DNA of 17,384 bases from Pseudomonadota bacterium (GTDB taxonomy: Bacteria; Pseudomonadota; Gammaproteobacteria; Arenicellales; UBA868), in the NCBI GenBank assembly GCA_018661145.1, contig JABJIU010000038.1, positions 1 through 17,384 on the forward strand, given 5' to 3'. Every line of letters starts with the position of its first letter. Within the stretch, counting starts at the first letter, position 1. Below the pieces are notes generated by a model. The model was given only the letters and a program-made list of their open reading frames with translations, was not told where the DNA came from and ran no database searches. Shown piece by piece: positions 12,187-17,384 of the stretch. The position numbers and the translations under genes were made by a program.

Positions 12187-13131
12187 GTGCTGTCCGCAGC
12201 CCACTCCCCCGTAATGACGGAAGAGGTGGTTAAGGCTCTGGGTCCCAGTGAAGACAGCATTCTGGTTGACGCTACCTTTGGCCGCGGTGGGCACACCCGG
12301 GCCCTGCTCAAATATCTGGGTCTCAAGGGGCGGATTTACGCAATGGATCGCGATCCCGAGGCCTGCGCGATTGCCCGTGACTGGGCCGAGGGAGAGTCCC
12401 GGCTGACGGTCATTCAGGCACCGTTCTCAAAACTCTCGGATGAGTTGCTCCGGGCTGGGATCGGTGGACAGGTTTCCGGAATTGTTCTCGATCTTGGCGT
12501 GTCTTCCCCGCAACTGGATAACGCCGAGCGGGGATTCAGTTTCATGCGAGATGGGCCACTTGATATGAGGATGGACCCCTCTCAGGGCATCCCGGTGCAG
12601 GATTGGTTGGCAGACGTATCGGAAGAAGATCTTATCGGCGTACTCCGGCGTTTCGGAGAAGAACGTTATGCCCGGCGTATCGCCCGGGGGATCGTCAACG
12701 CCAGAAACGAAACGCCCCTGACCACGACCGGCGAACTGTCGTCACTGGTTGATGCGTGCGTGCCGACTCGTGAGCCTGGAAAGCATCCTGCTACCCGAAC
12801 ATTTCAGGCACTTCGGTTATTCATCAATCAGGAACTTGCAGAACTCGACGCCGTGTTGCCGCAGGCGCTTGACATGCTCGAGCCCGGAGGGCGACTGGTC
12901 ATTATCAGCTTCCATTCTTTGGAAGACCGGCGGGTCAAGAGATTTTTTCACGATGCCGCAAAAGGTGACCCGTTTCCGCCGGATCTTCCGATTCGCGCTA
13001 AAGAGATATCGCCTGTGATCCTGCGCCCGTCCAGGCCGCAACGTCCGTCTGACGGAGAGATTTCAGATAACCCACGTGCCCGAAGTGCGATCCTACGTTG
13101 GGCGCAAAAGTCGCCCAGTGGACAGATATGA
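12187..13131 (+). CDS. rsmH: 16S rRNA (cytosine1402-N4)-methyltransferase (MraW)
   Basis: RsmH adds the N4-methyl group to C1402 of 16S rRNA, the same nucleotide whose ribose is methylated by RsmI. The 314-residue protein starts HSPVMTEEVV after five residues and carries the SAM-binding motif DATFGRGGHTRALL (28-41), MDRDP (53-57), the LDLGVSSPQLD segment (101-111), and the conserved RRFGEERYARRIA and IISFHSLEDR motifs. Length equals that of E. coli RsmH (313). The start is a GTG at 12187, with AGGAAA about 9 bases upstream. The ftsL ATG overlaps its stop as ATGA. Confidence 0.97.
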   Translation: MLSAAHSPVMTEEVVKALGPSEDSILVDATFGRGGHTRALLKYLGLKGRIYAMDRDPEACAIARDWAEGESRLTVIQAPFSKLSDELLRAGIGGQVSGIVLDLGVSSPQLDNAERGFSFMRDGPLDMRMDPSQGIPVQDWLADVSEEDLIGVLRRFGEERYARRIARGIVNARNETPLTTTGELSSLVDACVPTREPGKHPATRTFQALRLFINQELAELDAVLPQALDMLEPGGRLVIISFHSLEDRRVKRFFHDAAKGDPFPPDLPIRAKEISPVILRPSRPQRPSDGEISDNPRARSAILRWAQKSPSGQI

Positions 13132-13397
13132 AGTTGATTGGGCTTTTAGGCATCTTCGCGCTCATTTCGGCACTTTCAGTGGTCGTGGTGCGTCATCAGA
13201 ACCGTCTTGAGTTTCTTGACATGCGCTCAGCCGAAAAACAGCGCGACCAGTTGAATGATGAATGGGGACGATTACAGCTGGAGAAGGCAACCTGGGCGCG
13301 GCATAACTTGGTGGAGCAGGCCGCGAGGCAGGAACTTGGGATGGTGACACCCGGTCCTGCGGACATTGTGGTGGTGCAGCTTGGAGTACGACAATGA
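13128..13397 (+). CDS. ftsL: Cell division protein FtsL
   Basis: FtsL is a bitopic inner-membrane protein that forms the FtsQLB complex and signals to FtsWI during septation. The 89-residue protein has one membrane helix (about residues 3-21) and a periplasmic coiled coil (about 24-70, with L29, L42, L49 and L51 in a heptad-like pattern and a WGRLQLE segment), then a short tail. It is shorter than E. coli FtsL (121) because it lacks an N-terminal cytoplasmic tail, so FtsW contacts through that tail would be missing. The start is the ATG at 13128, which overlaps the rsmH stop; a TTG at 13098 would extend it by 10 residues inside rsmH but is unlikely. The stop overlaps ftsI as ATGA. Confidence 0.93.
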   Translation: MKLIGLLGIFALISALSVVVVRHQNRLEFLDMRSAEKQRDQLNDEWGRLQLEKATWARHNLVEQAARQELGMVTPGPADIVVVQLGVRQ

Positions 13398-15130
13398 AAG
13401 GGGTCGCGAAACGTCGAGCTGTGAAGAGTTACTCGCGCTTACGGCAAGGAATTGTGCTCGCGGTGGTGGGTCTTGGGATGACTGTCCTGGCGGGACGGGC
13501 TTTTCAGGTTCAGATACTGGATAGTTCCCGACTCCAGGCAGAAGGCGCCGCCCGGCAGTTGCGGAACATTGCGGTTAAGCCCGAAAGAGGTCGGATTGTC
13601 GATCGCAATGGGGATGTGCTTGCGGTCAGTACACCACTCGATGCGCTATGGGCGCATCCGCCCACACTTATACAGGCACCTGATGATTGGCCCCGTCTTG
13701 CTGAGGCGCTGGGACTGAGTGTCTCACAGATTTCAAGCCTGCTGGACCGATACCCTGATCGCGAGTTTGTTTACCTTCGCCGGCATTTGCCGCCAGCAGA
13801 AGCTGTGCGGGTAGAGAGTCTCGGCATCCCGGGTATCAGTTCTCTGCGTGAGTATGGACGCTATTACCCTGCCGGGTCCATTACCAGTCACGTCCTTGGA
13901 TTCACCGATGTAGATGACCGAGGGCAGGAAGGCATTGAGCGTGCCTTTGACAGTCATCTTGCTGGTGTAGAAGGGCGCAAGCGCGTCCTGCGTGACCGTA
14001 AAGGTAGGATTGTCGAAGATATCGAGAGAATCCGTCCGGTCTATCACGGCCGCGACTTGCAATTAAGCCTGGACCTTCGAATCCAGGTATCCGCCCAGCA
14101 TCACCTGGCGCAGACCGTGCGCGAAAGCCGAGCCTTGGGCGCATCGGCGGTAATGCTTGATGTCAACACCGGCGAAGTCCTGGCAATGACGAACATCCCG
14201 GATTTCAACCCCAACAACCGCTCCGACATGACGCCCGAGCATTTCCGCAACCGGTCGGTTACGGACGTATTTGAGCCGGGGTCAACGGTGAAGCCCTTCA
14301 CAATATCAATGGCCCTGGCGAGCGGGCGTTTTTCTGTGGAAACACCTGTCTCTACCAGCCCCGGTATTCATTACGTCGGCCGGCATCCCGTCAGGGACAT
14401 CCATGACTATGGAGACCTGACTCTGGGAGGTGTGCTGATCAAGTCGAGTAATGTCGGTACCGCCAAGGTTGCTATGGAACTTGCGCCTGAAGAGCTTTAC
14501 GGCATTCTCGACAAGGTCGGCTTCGGTCAGGCGACTGGCATCGAACTTCCCGGCGAAGTCGGTGGCAGTTTGCTTAAACGGGAACGCTGGCGTCCCATTG
14601 AACATGCCACACTGTCTTTTGGCTACGGACTTTCTTCAACACAAGTGCAACTCGCCCGGGCATACGCCGTACTGGCATCGGGCGGGATGTTGCGGCCCGT
14701 CACACTGAAGCGCAGGTCGGGAGTGGTGCCAGGAAAGCGGGTTCTGTCCGACCAAATCACCCGGCAGATCAACGCCCTGCTTGAGCAGGTCGTCAGCGCA
14801 CAGGGCACCGCGAAGCGAGCAGCAGTTCCGGCATATCGGGTGGCCGGCAAAACGGGGACGGTACACAAGGTCAGTCCTACAGGGGGTTATGAGGCGGACC
14901 GATACCAGTCACTCTTTGTCGGTTTTGCCCCGGTATCGGCACCGCGCTTTGTCCTCGCGGTGATGGTGGACGAACCCCGGGGTAAGTATTTCGGGGGAGA
15001 AGTAGCAGCACCGGTCTTTGCCAGAATCATGGCTGATGCATTGCGGATGCACGGCATCCGACCAGACGCCGAAATGGATTCGGGTGTTACGGTCGTGGCC
15101 AGCATGGTGCCGGGAGAAACGGGGGCGTGA
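13394..15130 (+). CDS. ftsI: Septal peptidoglycan transpeptidase FtsI (PBP3)
   Basis: FtsI is the class B penicillin-binding protein that cross-links septal peptidoglycan with FtsW. The 578-residue protein has a basic N terminus, one membrane segment (about 18-40), a pedestal domain beginning RGRIVDRNGDVLA (65-77), and the transpeptidase domain with all three catalytic motifs: S297-TVK, SSN (351-353) and KTGT (486-489). Length is close to E. coli FtsI (588). It starts 4 bases inside the ftsL stop, and murE starts 4 bases inside its own stop (GTGA). Both overlaps point to coupled translation. The C-terminal residues after about 560 are poorly conserved, as expected. Confidence 0.97.
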   Translation: MKGVAKRRAVKSYSRLRQGIVLAVVGLGMTVLAGRAFQVQILDSSRLQAEGAARQLRNIAVKPERGRIVDRNGDVLAVSTPLDALWAHPPTLIQAPDDWPRLAEALGLSVSQISSLLDRYPDREFVYLRRHLPPAEAVRVESLGIPGISSLREYGRYYPAGSITSHVLGFTDVDDRGQEGIERAFDSHLAGVEGRKRVLRDRKGRIVEDIERIRPVYHGRDLQLSLDLRIQVSAQHHLAQTVRESRALGASAVMLDVNTGEVLAMTNIPDFNPNNRSDMTPEHFRNRSVTDVFEPGSTVKPFTISMALASGRFSVETPVSTSPGIHYVGRHPVRDIHDYGDLTLGGVLIKSSNVGTAKVAMELAPEELYGILDKVGFGQATGIELPGEVGGSLLKRERWRPIEHATLSFGYGLSSTQVQLARAYAVLASGGMLRPVTLKRRSGVVPGKRVLSDQITRQINALLEQVVSAQGTAKRAAVPAYRVAGKTGTVHKVSPTGGYEADRYQSLFVGFAPVSAPRFVLAVMVDEPRGKYFGGEVAAPVFARIMADALRMHGIRPDAEMDSGVTVVASMVPGETGA

Positions 15131-16623
15131 GTCTTTCAATGACCCAGCCCGCTCGCCAACTTGGTGAACTGCTTCAGGGGATGGCGACCCCGGATGCTGT
15201 TTCAGCTTCGGCGATTATCACCAACCTAACACTGGATAGCCGCACGGCGTCTGCTGGAAGCCTGTTTTTCGGCATCCCCGGAGGGAAAACAGATGGCCGT
15301 CAATTCGTCGGTCAGGCATTGCGCTCAGGAGCCGCAGCAGCTCTGGTCGAGGGCCGCGGGTGGACGGAGAGCGAGTCGAAACAAAACTGTTATCCCATAG
15401 ATGGCTTACGTGCACGGATTGGCCACATTGCCAGTCGTTTTTTTGGATCTCCCTCGCATGCGTTGTGCGTGGTTGGCGTAACAGGAACCAACGGTAAAAC
15501 GACCTGCGCAACACTGCTTGCCCAAGCTCTCGATCTTCTTGGACGTAAAAGCGGTTTAATCGGCACCACCGGCTGGGGGCTGGCCAATGACCTTCAGTCA
15601 AGCGGTCTGACAACGCCAGATGCGCTCACACTTCAGTCACGCCTTGCCGATCTCGCCGCACAGGGCGCAGACAGCGTCTGTCTTGAGGTGTCTTCGCACG
15701 CGATAGATCAAGGTCGGATTGAAGGTATCCATTTCAATTCGGCGCTTTTTACCAATCTCAGCCGTGACCACCTCGACTATCACCGCACGATGGAGCATTA
15801 CGCCGAGACCAAGTTGCTGCTGTTTCGCCGAAGAGAACTGGAAAGCGCCGTAATCAATGTGGCGGATCCCATCGGGCGTGCCTTCGCTGAAGAAGGTTTG
15901 GCTGCAAGGCTCTGGACCTATGGTGATGATGCAAGTGCGGATGTTTTTCCGACAAAGGTTGAAATTGACAACGACGGTATTGCGTTATGTCTTAAGAGTC
16001 CGATCGGAGAGATTTCATTTGCCTCCGCGTTGCAAGGCCACTTCAATGTCAGCAACCTGACCGCTGTGGCGACGATGCTGGTAGCGCACGGAAGCAGCGT
16101 GACAAAGATCAGCGAGGTGATGGGCCAACTGGAGCCCGTCCCCGGGCGCATGCTGTTCTGCCAGGGTTCGGGCGGCGGTCGTCCCACGGTGGTTGTGGAC
16201 TACGCGCATACCCCTGAGGCGCTATCGATATTACTGAAGTCACTGCGCACTCATACCGAAGGTGAAATGTGGTGTGTGTTTGGATGTGGTGGCGACCGCG
16301 ACCGCGGTAAGCGATCCGAAATGGGGCAGGAGGCGTCTCTATGGGCGGATCGGATCGTGCTTACCAATGACAACCCCAGGGGCGAAGACCCCGAAGAAAT
16401 TCTTTCTGACATCGCCAAAGGAATGAGTTCACCAGCAGAGGCACGCATCCCGCAACGCGACTTGGCGATTGCCCATGCGCTGGCACATGCGGCGCCTCGC
16501 GATCTTGTGGTGGTCGCCGGGAAGGGTCATGAGACAAGCCAGATCGTCGGTGATCGTGTTGTGCCGTTCAGCGATCAGGCTATTGCAGAGGAGATACTGA
16601 GGACGATGCCATGTTCAGCTTGA
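15127..16623 (+). CDS. murE: UDP-MurNAc-L-alanyl-D-glutamate:meso-diaminopimelate ligase
   Basis: MurE adds meso-diaminopimelate to UDP-MurNAc-L-Ala-D-Glu in cytoplasmic peptidoglycan precursor synthesis. The 498-residue Mur ligase has an N-terminal domain with LDSRTASAGSLFF, the ATP loop GTNGKT (120-125), HLDYH and the carbamylated-lysine segment YAETKLLLF (K229). It also has the DNPR motif (415-418), which selects meso-DAP rather than lysine. The start is the GTG at 15127, overlapping the ftsI stop and preceded by GGGAGA; the ATG at 15139 is an alternative four codons in. murF begins 13 bases before its stop codon ends. Confidence 0.97.
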   Translation: MSLSMTQPARQLGELLQGMATPDAVSASAIITNLTLDSRTASAGSLFFGIPGGKTDGRQFVGQALRSGAAAALVEGRGWTESESKQNCYPIDGLRARIGHIASRFFGSPSHALCVVGVTGTNGKTTCATLLAQALDLLGRKSGLIGTTGWGLANDLQSSGLTTPDALTLQSRLADLAAQGADSVCLEVSSHAIDQGRIEGIHFNSALFTNLSRDHLDYHRTMEHYAETKLLLFRRRELESAVINVADPIGRAFAEEGLAARLWTYGDDASADVFPTKVEIDNDGIALCLKSPIGEISFASALQGHFNVSNLTAVATMLVAHGSSVTKISEVMGQLEPVPGRMLFCQGSGGGRPTVVVDYAHTPEALSILLKSLRTHTEGEMWCVFGCGGDRDRGKRSEMGQEASLWADRIVLTNDNPRGEDPEEILSDIAKGMSSPAEARIPQRDLAIAHALAHAAPRDLVVVAGKGHETSQIVGDRVVPFSDQAIAEEILRTMPCSA

Positions 16624-17384
16624 AAGATATTGCCGAGGTGATTGGGGGGAGATTGACTGGAGCCGATGTCGAGGTCACGTCGGTGTCCACCGATACTCGG
16701 ACATTGGAGCCGGGTGCACTGTTTGTGGCTTTGGATGGGGAACATTTCCAGGGGTCGGACTTTGTTGCCGAGGCGCGCCAGGCCGGCGCCGCGGCGGTAG
16801 TCAGTCGTTCGGCCGAGTCGACTTCCCTGCCGGGCCTCGTCGTGGAGAATACGACGGTGGCGCTCGGACAGTTGGCGGAGCACTGGCGCAACCGTTTTGA
16901 TATTCCGGTGATCGGGGTCACGGGCAGTAACGGGAAAACGACGGTCAAAGAGATGATCGCTGCAATTCTGGCGGAATCCGGCGAGGTGCACGCGAGCCCC
17001 GGCAACTTCAATAACCACATTGGCGTGCCTCTGACTCTGCTCGGTCTAAGAGAGCATCATCGGTTTGCGGTGATCGAGATGGGCATGAGCCATCCTGGTG
17101 AGATCGATTACATTGCGCGACTGACAAGCCCGACAACGGCGCTGATCACCAATGCGGCGCTGGCACATCTCGAAGGTCTGGGAAGTCTCGCCGGGGTAGT
17201 GCGAGCCAAAGCAGAAATTTTCCATGGCTTACGCGCCGGCGGCACAGCGGTCATCAATGCCGACGACCGTTTCATGGCCTATTGGGCGGCTCGAGTAAAG
17301 GCCTTTCAGACGATCACATTCGGACTTAAAAATCGGGCCCGCGTCAGTGGCGAAGTGACTAGCGACGTCGACGGCCAGACGGTA
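16611..17384 (+). CDS. murF: UDP-MurNAc-tripeptide:D-Ala-D-Ala ligase MurF, 5' part (cut at window end)
   Basis: MurF joins D-Ala-D-Ala to the UDP-MurNAc tripeptide, completing the pentapeptide precursor. From the ATG at 16611 the frame stays open for 258 codons to the window edge, with more than 190 residues still expected (E. coli MurF is 452). Visible parts are the substrate domain with SVSTDTRTLEPGALFVAL (25-42), the ATP loop GVTGSNGKTTVKEM (102-115), the NFNNHIGVPLTLL motif (from 132) and EMGMSHPGEI. A GAGG ribosome site lies 8-9 bases upstream inside murE, and the 13-base overlap with murE suggests coupling. Confidence 0.97.
   Translation, partial: MFSLKDIAEVIGGRLTGADVEVTSVSTDTRTLEPGALFVALDGEHFQGSDFVAEARQAGAAAVVSRSAESTSLPGLVVENTTVALGQLAEHWRNRFDIPVIGVTGSNGKTTVKEMIAAILAESGEVHASPGNFNNHIGVPLTLLGLREHHRFAVIEMGMSHPGEIDYIARLTSPTTALITNAALAHLEGLGSLAGVVRAKAEIFHGLRAGGTAVINADDRFMAYWAARVKAFQTITFGLKNRARVSGEVTSDVDGQTV

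Noticed and set aside
13098..13397. Longer ftsL from the TTG at 13098
   Set aside because: A rare start inside rsmH; the ATG at 13128 gives the usual ATGA coupling and begins right before the membrane helix.
1..17384. Mobile elements, CRISPR arrays, tRNA genes
   Set aside because: No transposase, integrase, terminal repeats, spaced direct repeats or tRNA-like folds were seen while reading both strands.

Overview
The window looks like a chromosomal segment of a chemolithoautotrophic gammaproteobacterium, perhaps a Chromatiales/Ectothiorhodospiraceae-like sulfur oxidiser. Two things point there. The locus order lpoA-yraN-gmhA-dolP diverging from rsmI-rnpB-mraZ-rsmH-ftsL-ftsI-murE-murF matches the Pseudomonas/gammaproteobacterial order as I recall it. 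A Calvin-cycle phosphoribulokinase sits back to back with a CbbR-type LysR regulator. The genus is inferred, not proven.

Layout. Positions 1-364 hold the start of a Sel1-repeat protein on the minus strand, cut by the window edge. A TrpD2-like phosphoribosyltransferase (538-1632) follows, preceded by a 24-codon leader ORF that overlaps its start codon. It converges, with overlapping stop codons, on phosphoribulokinase (1626-2528, minus). A 195-bp AT-rich intergenic region with nested palindromes separates phosphoribulokinase from the divergent cbbR (2724-3632). A second LysR gene of the YeiE/CysL type (3759-4667), a small unknown protein (4697-5065) and the RNA pyrophosphohydrolase rppH (5202-5693) follow on the plus strand.

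Positions 5726-9787 form a five-gene minus-strand envelope operon, transcribed lpoA-yraN-gmhA-dolP-rfaE2. It combines PBP1A activation, outer-membrane lipoprotein functions and two steps of ADP-heptose synthesis. The SIS-domain protein at the diaA position keeps the zinc and catalytic residues of GmhA, which fits the stand-alone rfaE2 in the same operon.

From 9898 the plus strand carries rsmI, the RNase P RNA gene (10822-11207), and then the division and cell-wall (dcw) cluster: mraZ, rsmH, ftsL, ftsI, murE and the start of murF. The genes from rsmH to murF overlap or touch. RsmI and RsmH modify the same 16S rRNA nucleotide, C1402.

The most interesting stretch is the 508-bp gap between rnpB and mraZ. 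It holds a perfect DnaA box and a near-consensus sigma70 promoter. Just downstream lie two TGGGN repeats spaced 10 bp, which is the MraZ operator pattern. A 57-codon ORF with a good ribosome binding site follows, and its 3' part overlaps an intrinsic-terminator-like hairpin. Together these suggest autoregulation plus possible attenuation of the whole dcw operon. No mobile element, CRISPR array, tRNA or integrase was seen.
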